The notes under the pieces are model-generated. The model saw nothing but the letters and a program-made list of their open reading frames with translations, had not been told where the DNA came from and did not search any database. 27,856 nt of DNA, taken from Isotricha intestinalis. Lineage: Eukaryota; Ciliophora; Litostomatea; Vestibuliferida; Isotrichidae. The stretch covers positions 1-27,856 of the forward strand of contig JAJJLU010000601.1 of assembly GCA_023807065.1 (NCBI GenBank). The letters are read 5' to 3'. Positions 17,477-26,983 of this stretch are shown here, one piece after another. The position numbers were made by a program, and so were the translations under genes. Positions within the stretch are counted from its first letter, which is position 1; every line of letters starts with the position of its first letter.

Positions 17477-19540
17477 TTAATTCATAGATACATTTCTTAA
17501 TATTTCATCCTTATATTTCTTAATTTCATCTCTGATATCACATTTATTATTTAATTCAATCATATCAGTAGCAATAGAAACTAAAATTTTACCTAAATGT
17601 AATAAAGATTTATCATTATTATCATCACCCCAAAAAGAAGAAATTAATATTCCATTATCTTTTTGTAATTTAAAATTTTGTTGCATATTATCAACAATAA
17701 TCATTTTATTAATATCTCTTCCAATTAAACTAATATCTTTAACAATAACATTATTTACAATAGAACAATGATTTCTATATAATCTATGATTAAAATATTT
17801 TCCTTTTATTATTTCTATTGCGTCTAATATTGGATCTGCATATGATTTTGTAGCTGCTGTAAATATAATTATCTCATAATATTCTTTTACTAAATTTAAA
17901 AAATTATATATGAAAGGTCTTAATCTTAATAATCCTTCTTTTTTATTTTCTGTAAGATAAACAAAAGACATTAAGGTTTCATCTAAATCTAAAACTAATG
18001 TTAATGGTTTATTTGGTTTATTTTTTAAGAAAAAATCATTTATTATTGGATTATTAAATTTCGTTAATGAAAATAATAAAGATCCTCCTTGATTATCTAT
18101 TTGGAGAATATTTGTCATAAATATTTTATTTATTTCTTCTGAATTATATTTCATAAAATTTTTATATATTATTTCTATTTTTGGGTTTATTTTTTCTTTT
18201 GTTATATGAATTAAGTTTTGAATATGTTTATTTAATGATTGTAAATTTTGATCAATTTCATAAAAATAAAACTTTTTTCTTTCAATTTGAGATGATATTA
18301 TTTCTTTTAATTGTTCAACCCATTTACTATTTAAATATTCTGTTTTTATTCTTGATATTAAATATTGACATATGTTGAGAAAATTGTGATGACTTAAAAA
18401 TAATACTTCTTCAATATATTTAATCATCTTTTTAAAAAGTTTCTGTTTAAAAGATAAATCATATATAAGCATAATACTAATTAATAAAAGAGAATTGTAA
18501 CATGAAACAACATTTTTATTTCTTGGTTCTCTAAATAAATAATCATAATTTCCTTTTAATGAACAATTAAAATAAAAATTCCACCATTCATAACATGTTT
18601 TACTTACAACATTTATATTTTCATCATTTACATTTGTTATTAATTTAGAAAATTTAACTTCTATCATAATTAGATCTTCAACATTTAAAATTAAATCCTC
18701 AGATTTATTATTATAAACATTGTTAATAAAATTATTTATATTATTATTATTAAAATTGTTATTATTAATATTAGAATTCATATTGTTATTAATATTGTAA
18801 TTAGGATTATTATAAGAATTATAATTATTAAAATTATAACTATAATTATTGATTTGATTTCTAGATATGTTAATTGTATTATATTCATTGTTTAAAAATG
18901 GTTCATTAAAATCCTCAAAAGGATTTTTTATTCTATGAGTAATTTGAATAGTATTATTTTCAGGTTTTGAATCAAAAATAAAATTATTTTCTAAATTATA
19001 ATCTGAATATCTTAATATATTTTTTTCATAATGGTTAAATGCTCTTTTATTACTATTACCACTAAAAAATATAGTATTAAAATTATCATTATTATCATTA
19101 TTTCCTTTCACTGGAGTTGTGATTGGAGAAGTTGTTGAAGTAGTTAAATTTTCTTTATCATTATTATTTTCTTTTATAGTATCTTTTTTTATTTTTGAAG
19201 AATCTTTTCTTGAATTATTATAGATTATTTTTCCTTTATTTTTATTTAAAAAATTTCCTTTTAAACATATTTTCTTAATTGATTTTAAAGGAGTTTTTAC
19301 TTCTTTTAAATTATTATTATTTATTTCATGATTAATTGACAAGTTAATTGAATTTGAGTTTTTTGATGGTTCTGTATTTAATGTTTTATCATCATGATAA
19401 TAAATCTTCAAAGATTGATGAAGAGTAATATTATTTTGATTATTATTTTTACTTTTCAATAAATTTAAGTACTCATTTTTTTTCACTTGAATTTTATTCT
19501 CATTTTTTCTACCTTCTATAACCTCATCCATAATAATCAA
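17477..19540 (-). CDS. FCP1/SCP-type (NLI-interacting factor-like) HAD phosphatase
   Basis: A 687-residue protein whose last 175 residues are a clear FCP1-homology HAD phosphatase domain. The nucleophile motif is D518-L-D520-E-T522-L, with the second motif in I-I-I-F-T561-A-A-T-K, then the K-D of V-K601-D602, and the final acidic motif I-V-D617-N618. All key catalytic residues are present, so it should be an active protein phosphatase; relatives dephosphorylate the RNA polymerase II C-terminal tail or signalling proteins. Residues 1-290 are Asn/Lys/Ser-rich and carry a long Asn run (about 230-275). Residues about 290-500 are an ordered, Trp/Tyr-containing helical region preceding the catalytic domain and probably specific to protist members. 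The protein may start at Met1 or at the fourth residue, Met4, which begins M-D-E-V-I-E. Substrate cannot be told from sequence. Confidence 0.92.
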   Translation of the reverse strand: MIIMDEVIEGRKNENKIQVKKNEYLNLLKSKNNNQNNITLHQSLKIYYHDDKTLNTEPSKNSNSINLSINHEINNNNLKEVKTPLKSIKKICLKGNFLNKNKGKIIYNNSRKDSSKIKKDTIKENNNDKENLTTSTTSPITTPVKGNNDNNDNFNTIFFSGNSNKRAFNHYEKNILRYSDYNLENNFIFDSKPENNTIQITHRIKNPFEDFNEPFLNNEYNTINISRNQINNYSYNFNNYNSYNNPNYNINNNMNSNINNNNFNNNNINNFINNVYNNKSEDLILNVEDLIMIEVKFSKLITNVNDENINVVSKTCYEWWNFYFNCSLKGNYDYLFREPRNKNVVSCYNSLLLISIMLIYDLSFKQKLFKKMIKYIEEVLFLSHHNFLNICQYLISRIKTEYLNSKWVEQLKEIISSQIERKKFYFYEIDQNLQSLNKHIQNLIHITKEKINPKIEIIYKNFMKYNSEEINKIFMTNILQIDNQGGSLLFSLTKFNNPIINDFFLKNKPNKPLTLVLDLDETLMSFVYLTENKKEGLLRLRPFIYNFLNLVKEYYEIIIFTAATKSYADPILDAIEIIKGKYFNHRLYRNHCSIVNNVIVKDISLIGRDINKMIIVDNMQQNFKLQKDNGILISSFWGDDNNDKSLLHLGKILVSIATDMIELNNKCDIRDEIKKYKDEILRNVSMN

Positions 19541-19846
19541 ATTATAAATTCCAAAATAAATAATAATTAATTTATATTGTAATTTATTATAAAAAATAAA
19601 ATTTGTTTGACAAAAAGAACAATTTATTTAATATGTAATTTATATTTTAAAAAAATATTTAAATATGGGATTATTAGTTTTTCAATTTATTTAAATGTTA
19701 AAATAATTTAAATAAAATAATATTTGTTTTTTTTTCATTATAATTTTATAAAAATTTTATAAAAAAAGAAATTATATTATATATAAATGTTTCTATAATT
19801 ATCATCATAAAATGTTAAAATAAAAAATATAATAAACACATTACTT
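19541..19846. other. AT-rich spacer between phosphatase and TTLL genes
   Basis: 306 bp that must hold the promoter of the phosphatase gene and the 3' UTR of the TTLL gene, both on the minus strand. A short direct repeat, AATTTTATAAA, occurs twice around 19741-19762. Nothing else is visible. Confidence 0.5.
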
Positions 19847-22800
19847 TTACTTTTTCATATTATTTTTCTTTTTTTTCATTAAATGTTTAATTCCAGTATA
19901 AGTTTGATTTTCATTTTCTTTATCATCTAATTTTTCATCTAAAGGGTCTTTTTCATTTAAATCACAAATAAAATCCCATAAATTCTCATCTAGAGAATAA
20001 CCTGGAACTGGAAATGGAGAAATATATTTTATATTAATAGTATTATTAGAATTTATTTCATTTTTTGTTTCATTTTCTTTATCATTTTTATTGTTGTCTT
20101 CGTTTTTCTCTTCTATTTTTTCTTCTTTTTGATTTAAATCATTATTTGAATTTTCACTAATATTATTATTATTAAAATTTAAATCTTTTTTATTATCTTT
20201 ATTTTCTTCAATATTATTATTATTATTATTAATATTATTATTATTAACAATATTATCAACAGCATTAGGATTAATATTGTTTTTTAAATATTCATTAACA
20301 TTTTTAGCATTATTCTCATCCTCCTTATTTTTATAATTTAAACTAAAATCATATTTAGGTTCAAAAAGAGAATCAAGAGTTAATCTCAAAGCATCATCTA
20401 ACATCCTAGGAATAATTATTTTAATCCAAGGAGAACTTTCTTCTAATCCAGGATTAGTATTAATTTCAATTAAAAAAACATTAAAATCCTTATCTAACAT
20501 AAAATCATAACCAAAAATTTCAAATTGATAATTTCTATTATTTTTATTTATTTTATCTTTCCCAGCTCTCATAGTTAAATTAATAATTTCTTTAATTTTT
20601 TCCATTAAATTAACTTTTAAATTATATTTCTTTTCAGGATATTTTTCATTAATAAATTTCTGAAATTCATAAAAAGGAACTTCATTTCCTTTTTCAAATT
20701 TTTGAAAATTATTATTATATTTTTGAAAAGAATAATTAGTTATATGTGTAAATGCATCTTTTGAATTTACATCATAATTAACTGAACAAGTTTTTAAGTG
20801 ACCTTCTTTAAAAACATATACTTTCATTTTATGTGTTAATAATACCCATATTCTCATATCACATTTTCTACCTTTATATAATAAAGGGTTTTCTATATAT
20901 TTTTGAATTAATATTTTCTTACATAAATATGTTTTTTCTTCTGGTTCATTATTGTTATCTTTATTTGGACTTTGGTTTTTAATGTTTTCTTTATTTGAAG
21001 TTTTATTATTATTTATTTCTTTATTATTTTCATTTTTTTTTTTTTCTTTCAAATTATTGTCTTTATTAATATTTTCTTTATTATTATTGTCATTATTATT
21101 ATTATCATTACTATTATTTTCTTTATTATTATTTTCTTTATTTTTATTTTCTGAATTTATATTTTCTTCTTTATCATTATTTTTTTCTTCTTTATTATCT
21201 TCACTAATTTTATCTTTTTTATAAATACTTTCTTCAATTTCATCTAAATTTTCTTTAGTAAAACCATATTTAACCCCTAATCTAAATTTTTCAATGACTT
21301 TTTCAATTTGTTCAAAAGAATTAACAACTTTAATGCATTTTCCTCTATTTAAATTAATTGCTTTAACTAACCACATATTTTTTCCAGTTTCATGAGTTTT
21401 TGGTAATTCAATTAAAGTATTTCCACCAATCATTCTTTGTGTTTTATTTTTTTTTTCTTTTTTTTCTTTTTCTAAATATTCATTTGTTGATAAAACTATC
21501 CTATCATTTGGTTTTAATTTAGGAAAAAAATCACAATAAAAATTATATATTTCATTATTGTTTAATTTTATTTCTTCTATATTTTCTTCTAATTTTTTTT
21601 CTTCTTCTTTATTATTATTTTCTATAATATTATCATTTACTTTCTCTTCTAATTTTTTTTCTTCTTCTTTATTTTCTTTATTTTTATTTTTCTTTTTATG
21701 ATTTTTTTTCTCTTCTATAATTTTTCTTTTTTCACTTTCTTTAATAAAACTTTCTTTATAATAATAATTTCCAATATCATTATAATCACAAATATATTTT
21801 TCACTATTTAAAATAAATTTCTTTAATTTATCTTTATTTTCTTGATTTTCCTTATCAAAATTTTTAATATCATTTTCTTTATCTTTTCTTCTTTCTTTAA
21901 TTTTAAATATAATAGTAAAAGGAACATATTTAAAAACAGAAATTTTTCTCTCTTCACAATATTTCATTAAATAAATAAACATATTTGCTTTATTTGAAAT
22001 ACAAAAATGATTTTCAAAATGATTTACAATTTGTTTATTAATATTATTTTTTGATAAAGTACTATACTCTATTCCATAACTTAATTCAGACCATTTAAAA
22101 TTATAAAAAGAAGAAACTTTTGAAAAAGGTTCTTTCCAATTTGTTCTATGATACATACAATTTTTTATTAAATATGATGCATTTCCTGGTAAAATTAAAT
22201 AAAAATGTAAATTTAAATTTTGAAGACTCTGATTTATTTCTTTTTCTTGAAATGATTTTCTTATTCGAAGTATTCTTTCTGATATCTCTTCTTTTTGAAA
22301 AATACTTTTTATTTCTGATGATTTTACTTTAAAAGATTTTAAAGGTATTGAATTGGATAATTTTTTTTTATCAATTATTAAATTATTATTGTTATTATTA
22401 ATCAAATTATTATTAATATTATTATTATTATTATTGTTTTTATTATTATTGTTATTGTTTTTATTTATATTTTTGTTATTATTTTGAATATTTTTTTTAC
22501 TATTTTTATTAGTATTATTATCAATATTATTATTTTTACTATTTATTGTTGTTGTACTTTTCGAATTTTCAATTGAGCTAAAAATATTTTTATTTATTTT
22601 TTGAATTTTATCTGAAAAATCAATAGAAAATCTATTGGAAATAAAACTTTTATCATTTCTATAAGAAGAAGTGAAATCAATATTATGACTGGAATTCATA
22701 GTTAAATTTTCTTCAGAATTATGTTTTGTAATTGTTTTTTTCAAAGGATTTTTAATTTGAATAACATTTATTTTTTCATTTTTTTTTCCTTGAAATAAAA

Positions 22801-23464
22801 TTTTTGATTTAATATTATTATTATTATTATTATTTTTTTGTTCCTCTAAAAAAATATTCGAATTTGATTTTTGTTTTTTTTTTGATTCTTTTTTAAAATC
22901 ATTTTCTTCAATTGTATTTAATTGACTTTTATATTTATATTTAGCAGTATATTTTTTAATATTATCATTAATATTATTTTCAGTTTCATTTGAAGAAGAA
23001 TTTTTTTGAATTTTATCATTTTCAGAATTTAAATTTTTATTTTTCTTCATTTTCTTTTTTTTCTCTGATTTATATTTATGTGATTCTGATTTTGAAGAAT
23101 GTTGTTTATGAACAAAAATAATATTTAAAACTTTATTATCTCTTGAAGTTTCATTTTTTTTTTCAGGAACTTTAATTATAGTTTTATCATTACTCATAGA
23201 AATTTTCTTATTTTCTTTTTTTTTTATATTTTTAGCTGATATTCTAATATGTTTATTTTTTTTCTTCTTTTTTTTTGGAGCAGAAAGAGGCCTTAATATT
23301 TCATTTAAACTTGGATTTATTTTTAAAGGAATTACTTTCATAAAAGATTTTAAAGTTTTTGCTTTTTGATCTGGAATATTGTTAATCATTGTCCCTGATA
23401 AACTCATAAAAGTGTTATTTTTATTGTTTATTTGATAAAGAAAATCAAAACCATTATTATTCAT
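19847..23464 (-). CDS. Tubulin tyrosine ligase-like (TTLL) protein ligase
   Basis: A 1205-residue TTLL-family enzyme, predicted to add glutamate or glycine to tubulin or other proteins at cilia and microtubules. The first 410 residues are Lys/Ser/Asn-rich and disordered-looking. The TTL domain begins near 420 (L-P-G-N-A-S-Y-L-I, then H-R-T-N-W-K). The ATP-grasp core shows W698-L-V-K701 with a following N-R-G-K, then the Q-K-Y-I-E-N-P-L-L, R-K-C-D-M-R-I-W-V-L and H-I-T-N-Y segments (about 850-920), and the metal-binding F-L-I-E1000-I-N1002-T-N-P-G. All expected catalytic elements are there. Two low-complexity Glu/Lys/Asn insertions interrupt the domain, at about 600-650 and about 745-845; the C-terminal 170 residues are again Asn/Glu-rich. 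Glutamylase versus glycylase cannot be decided. The start lies 82 bp from the divergent PB1-FW gene. Confidence 0.93.
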   Translation of the reverse strand: MNNNGFDFLYQINNKNNTFMSLSGTMINNIPDQKAKTLKSFMKVIPLKINPSLNEILRPLSAPKKKKKKNKHIRISAKNIKKKENKKISMSNDKTIIKVPEKKNETSRDNKVLNIIFVHKQHSSKSESHKYKSEKKKKMKKNKNLNSENDKIQKNSSSNETENNINDNIKKYTAKYKYKSQLNTIEENDFKKESKKKQKSNSNIFLEEQKNNNNNNNIKSKILFQGKKNEKINVIQIKNPLKKTITKHNSEENLTMNSSHNIDFTSSYRNDKSFISNRFSIDFSDKIQKINKNIFSSIENSKSTTTINSKNNNIDNNTNKNSKKNIQNNNKNINKNNNNNNKNNNNNNNINNNLINNNNNNLIIDKKKLSNSIPLKSFKVKSSEIKSIFQKEEISERILRIRKSFQEKEINQSLQNLNLHFYLILPGNASYLIKNCMYHRTNWKEPFSKVSSFYNFKWSELSYGIEYSTLSKNNINKQIVNHFENHFCISNKANMFIYLMKYCEERKISVFKYVPFTIIFKIKERRKDKENDIKNFDKENQENKDKLKKFILNSEKYICDYNDIGNYYYKESFIKESEKRKIIEEKKNHKKKNKNKENKEEEKKLEEKVNDNIIENNNKEEEKKLEENIEEIKLNNNEIYNFYCDFFPKLKPNDRIVLSTNEYLEKEKKEKKNKTQRMIGGNTLIELPKTHETGKNMWLVKAINLNRGKCIKVVNSFEQIEKVIEKFRLGVKYGFTKENLDEIEESIYKKDKISEDNKEEKNNDKEENINSENKNKENNNKENNSNDNNNNDNNNKENINKDNNLKEKKKNENNKEINNNKTSNKENIKNQSPNKDNNNEPEEKTYLCKKILIQKYIENPLLYKGRKCDMRIWVLLTHKMKVYVFKEGHLKTCSVNYDVNSKDAFTHITNYSFQKYNNNFQKFEKGNEVPFYEFQKFINEKYPEKKYNLKVNLMEKIKEIINLTMRAGKDKINKNNRNYQFEIFGYDFMLDKDFNVFLIEINTNPGLEESSPWIKIIIPRMLDDALRLTLDSLFEPKYDFSLNYKNKEDENNAKNVNEYLKNNINPNAVDNIVNNNNINNNNNNIEENKDNKKDLNFNNNNISENSNNDLNQKEEKIEEKNEDNNKNDKENETKNEINSNNTINIKYISPFPVPGYSLDENLWDFICDLNEKDPLDEKLDDKENENQTYTGIKHLMKKKKNNMKK

Positions 23465-23546
23465 AATTAAAAAAAAAAATTTCCTTTTGTAAATTAATTT
23501 TTAATTTTTTTTAAACACTTAAATTAAAACTATTTCTATATTATTA
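23465..23546. promoter_or_regulatory. Compact divergent (bidirectional) promoter region
   Basis: Only 82 bp separate the start codons of the TTLL gene (minus) and the PB1-FW gene (plus), so both promoters and both 5' leaders must fit here. It contains an A-run (about 23469-23480) and a T-run (about 23504-23514), with little else. No TATA or other specific element can be assigned in such AT-rich DNA. Confidence 0.6.
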
Positions 23547-23877
23547 ATGGCTGAAATAACAACAATTATAAAATATTTGGAGGAAGAAAAGGAATATAAA
23601 TTTATAAATAATTATCAAACATTTTTAAATACATGTTACAAAGCTTTTGATATGAGCGAAGAAGAAAAAAAAAGTTTAAAAATATTTTTAATAGATGAAG
23701 ATGGTGATGAAATAAGTATTGACAGTGAAAGTGATTTTAATGAAAATTTAAATTCCAATGAAAATAATGAATTAATATATCTTCTTAAATCATGTAAAAA
23801 AAAAAATGATAAAAACAATAATAAAAAAGATGAGAAAAAAAATGATAATAATAATAATGAAAATAAAAATTTTAATG

Positions 23878-23908
<31 letters not shown>

Positions 23909-25619
23909 AAATAATTATTCAAAAATACCAGATTTATTAAAAGAAAGAAGTGAAAATATTAAAAAAGACATTTTAGAAGAATTTACAAAAGCAATGAATG
24001 TAGTAAATAAAAACAATGAAAAATTTAATGAAGATAATTTAAAAAAAATAATGAACAGAATAAAAGATATAAAACAATATTTAGTAGATCAATTTGAAAA
24101 TGAAGAAAAGATAAATAAAGAAAAAGAAGAAAAAAAAAATGAAAAAGTAGAAAAAGAAAAAGAAATAAAATCTTTGAAAAATGGTATTAAAGATGTAAAA
24201 TCTTTTTTAATCAAATTTCAAGAACAATTTCAATCTTTTTTAGATAATTATGAAAAATCAAACACAAAAAGAAATCAAGAATATTCTAATTTAGAAAAAA
24301 ATTTTGAAAATTTAAAATCTAATATTGAAATAATTGAAAATAAAATCCAAGAATCCAATGATCAAATTAAAAAATTTGATTCTCATATTAATAATTTAAA
24401 TAACAAAATATTTCAAATGTTGGGTTTAATTCAAAATCAAAATTCAGAAAATAACAAAAAAGAAGAAAAAGAAAAAATATTAAGTTGTAATTTTATTGAA
24501 GGAAATTATATTTTAAATTCAGATTACGATAATTTGATTGAAAAAAAATCTATAAAAATTGAAGTTAATTTATTAAATAACGGGAATTTAAATTGGCCTT
24601 TAAATTGCTTTTTAATTGGACAATCAGATAATAATCTTTTAGAATGTTCAATTCCTGTTAATAATCAACAACTTTTACCTAATCAAAAAATAAAAGTAAA
24701 TATTATTATATCGTTAAATAAAATTAAAAATGAAGATAATGAAATTAATTTACCTATTAAATTAATTACTAAAGATAATATTATTATGCAACAAAATGGA
24801 TTTAATTTTAAATTAATTATTCATAAATCAAAAATACAAAATAATTATAACTTTAAAAAAGATGATATGCCACCTCTAAACGATTATAAAGCAAATCAAA
24901 AAAAATCTAAAAACAATGAACCTCCACAAACAATATATGAAACTGATAAAAGTAATAATGATAAAAGAAATGAAAATAAGAATCATCCAAATAATTATTA
25001 TGGGAAAGGTGATTTCCGTAATACTCTAAATCATAAGAATATTAATGATAATAATGACAAAGAAAATATTGATGATGATAATCAAAATAATTTTGAATCC
25101 AATTGTGGTTTTGGTAATCATAAAAATAAAGATAATTATAATTCTAAAGGAAGTTTTAAAAAAAAAAAAAATGATGATGATTCTAATCAAAAAATTTTTG
25201 AGAGCAATAATTCAAATCAGAAGAATAATTTAGAAGAAGAAAGATCCAGTGAATTTGAAATAAACTTTAATGAAAAAAAAAATAACAAAAATAAAGATAA
25301 TTATGAAGATAAAGGAAATTTAAAAAAAAAAAAAAATGATGACAACCCCAATCAAAAAATTTTTGATAGCAACTATCCAAATCAAGACAGAAAAGGCAAT
25401 AAAAAATTAAATTTATTGTCTGATGATTCATTTAGTAAAATAAAATTAAAATTAGAAGAAGATTATTCTATTTCCAATAATGGATTAAATGATAAAGAAT
25501 TAAGAAATAAATTAGAATCGTATATTAATGAAGAAATAAAAAATTTGATCGAAACAAATATTGAAGCTGCAATTGATAAACTTTGTGAACTTTGTGGAAA
25601 TGATTTATTAGATTATTGA
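23547..25619 (+). CDS. PB1-FW domain protein, NBR1-like autophagy receptor candidate
   Basis: A 690-residue protein. Residues 1-85 resemble a PB1 domain, with the acidic OPCA-like D-E-D-G-D-E-I-S-I-D-S-E-S-D-F. An Asn run follows (about 105-130), then coiled coil (about 130-310). Residues about 312-430 match an NBR1-type FW domain: F-I-E-G-N-Y-I-L, then N-N-G-N-L-N-W-P, a central P-N-Q-K-I-K-V, and N-G-F-N-F-K-L at the end. The region 433-640 is disordered and contains a duplicated 33-residue repeat. D-D-S-F629-S-K-I632 fits the core of an Atg8-interacting motif. The C-terminal 45 residues are helical and could be a UBA domain. The ZZ zinc finger of canonical NBR1 is absent. It ends in TGA, with a second TGA and a TAG in frame just after. 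NBR1 proteins deliver cargo to autophagosomes; that role is inferred here. Confidence 0.85.
23877..23908 (+). repeat. AAT trinucleotide microsatellite (Asn run)
   Basis: A tract of GAT/AAT codons becomes a pure AAT run encoding consecutive Asn residues in the linker after the PB1 domain. Similar runs occur in the TTLL gene (about 22380-22450 and 22810-22830 on the plus-strand coordinates, as TTA/ATT), the phosphatase gene (about 18720-18790) and the coiled-coil gene near 6900-6950. Confidence 0.75.
25122..25384 (+). repeat. Duplicated coding repeat in the PB1-FW protein
   Basis: Two near-identical segments of about 98 bp at 25122-25219 and about 25287-25384, offset by 165 bp (55 codons), both in frame. 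Each encodes K-N-K-D-N-Y, then K-G, then K-K-K-K-N-D-D, then N-Q-K-I-F and S-N. A more diverged third relative may lie just upstream, near 25000-25110. Confidence 0.75.
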
Positions 25620-25903
25620 TGAATTTAGTTAAAAAAATAAAATTTAAATTATGAAAAATATATTTTTATTTGTTCTTTTTTATATTTCTAAAAAATATTT
25701 TCAAATTGATTTATAATATCAACAATAAAACAATTTATAATTTAATAAAATATAATTTAAATAAATATTATAATTTAATAATTAATTATTTGAATTTATC
25801 TTCTTTTTTATATAATTTGATTCAAATCTTTCAAATTTAAAAAAATAAATATAATTTAAATCAAAATAATTGTTCACAATAAAGCAAATTAAAAGAATAA
25901 CAA

Positions 25904-26734
25904 TTACTTATGTGAAGAATAATATTCTACAATATCACAAAAAACTTTATTTTTTTTTTCATCTCTTTTAATTTCCTTCAAGCAATCATAAACAATAGGA
26001 TCTTCAAAAGGATCTTCTCCGTTATCTCCTTTATCAAAAATAACTTCAAAATTACCACAAACAACATCATTCATCAAAGACATTTTTTTATCAGTTTTAT
26101 CATGACTATAATTAGTAGTAACTTTAATAAAAGTTTCTCCTGAATTTTTACTAAAAATATCATCTAAATCTGTTATTAATTCATTAATTTTTTTTCTCAA
26201 TTCAGTAAGATCTTCTCCTCCTTTTTGAATTAATTTTTGATGATCAATACATTGAGGACATTCATAACGATTAAAAACTATACTTTCTATTGCAAAAATA
26301 CGATGACATTTTCCACATTCATAATATTTTTTTTCCCTTTGATTTATTTTGTCATGAATTCTCTTTTTTAAATTTTCAAATCTCTTTTGTAATACATTAT
26401 AAAAAGTATTGTTTAATTTCCATATATAAGTAGAACTCTTTTTTTGATTTTTAGGATGAAAATTATTATTATTATTAGTTGAAATATCTGAATCCTCATT
26501 ATGTTTTTTATGTTCGTAATGTTGGAGAATTCCATGTTTTTCCAACATATTTAAATTTTTTCTTACTAAATTAAATGGAAGATTTAACTTATTTGATATT
26601 ACATTTTCTCCTATTTGTTCTTTACTACTCATTATGTAATTTAATATTACATATGCATCATCTTCATACAATATTTTTGCTATTTTTGATAAGGAATTTA
26701 ATATGGAATCACCTACTCTATATTGAGTTTTCAT
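25904..26734 (-). CDS. Transcription initiation factor TFIIE subunit alpha
   Basis: A 276-residue protein with the two-part signature of the TFIIE-alpha/TFE family. Residues about 12-78 form the winged-helix domain (A-Y-V-I-L-N-Y-I-M, then N-L-P-F-N-L-V-R-K-N-L-N-M-L-E-K-H-G-I-L), continued by S-T-Y-I-W-K-L-N at 101-108. A zinc ribbon follows, with C140-x2-C143 and C159-x2-C162 separated by 15 residues. A coiled section comes after at about 175-195, and an acidic C-terminal part with G-E-D-P-F-E-D-P. TFIIE-alpha recruits and stimulates TFIIH at RNA polymerase II promoters and helps open DNA. The length is short for animals, where the subunit is over 400 residues, but normal for compact protist forms. 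An Asn run and basic loop (about 75-100) interrupt the winged-helix region. The start is the first ATG, giving a complete N-terminus. Confidence 0.9.
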   Translation of the reverse strand: MKTQYRVGDSILNSLSKIAKILYEDDAYVILNYIMSSKEQIGENVISNKLNLPFNLVRKNLNMLEKHGILQHYEHKKHNEDSDISTNNNNNFHPKNQKKSSTYIWKLNNTFYNVLQKRFENLKKRIHDKINQREKKYYECGKCHRIFAIESIVFNRYECPQCIDHQKLIQKGGEDLTELRKKINELITDLDDIFSKNSGETFIKVTTNYSHDKTDKKMSLMNDVVCGNFEVIFDKGDNGEDPFEDPIVYDCLKEIKRDEKKNKVFCDIVEYYSSHK

Positions 26735-26983
26735 TTTTTATCTAATTTTTATATTATATGTAAAATTATTGATTTAATACATTAAATGATAAATATTAAA
26801 ATATTATTTAAAATCTTTTAAAAGTTTTTGTATATAAGAATTTTGTTAAATAATTATACATTAATTATTTTTTAATTTAGTTATTACAATTTAATCTATT
26901 TTAAATATAATAGTCTATTATTATATCTCCAATATAATAAACCTCTTACATTAATAGATTTGAGTAAATACTATATAATTATT

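Noticed and set aside
20952..21224. 90-codon plus-strand Leu/Ser/Phe-rich frame within the TTLL gene
   Set aside because: It mirrors the Glu/Lys/Asn repeat insertion of the TTLL protein and has no independent support.
22380..22450. Regularly repeated TTATTATTA/ATTGTT tract as a possible CRISPR or minisatellite
   Set aside because: There are no spacers; it is a run of Asn codons on the minus strand inside the TTLL gene.
25617..25628. TGA read as Trp at the end of the PB1-FW gene (TGA TGA ATT TAG)
   Set aside because: Read-through would add only three residues, and Trp elsewhere is TGG with no interrupted domain, so normal termination with back-up stops is simpler.
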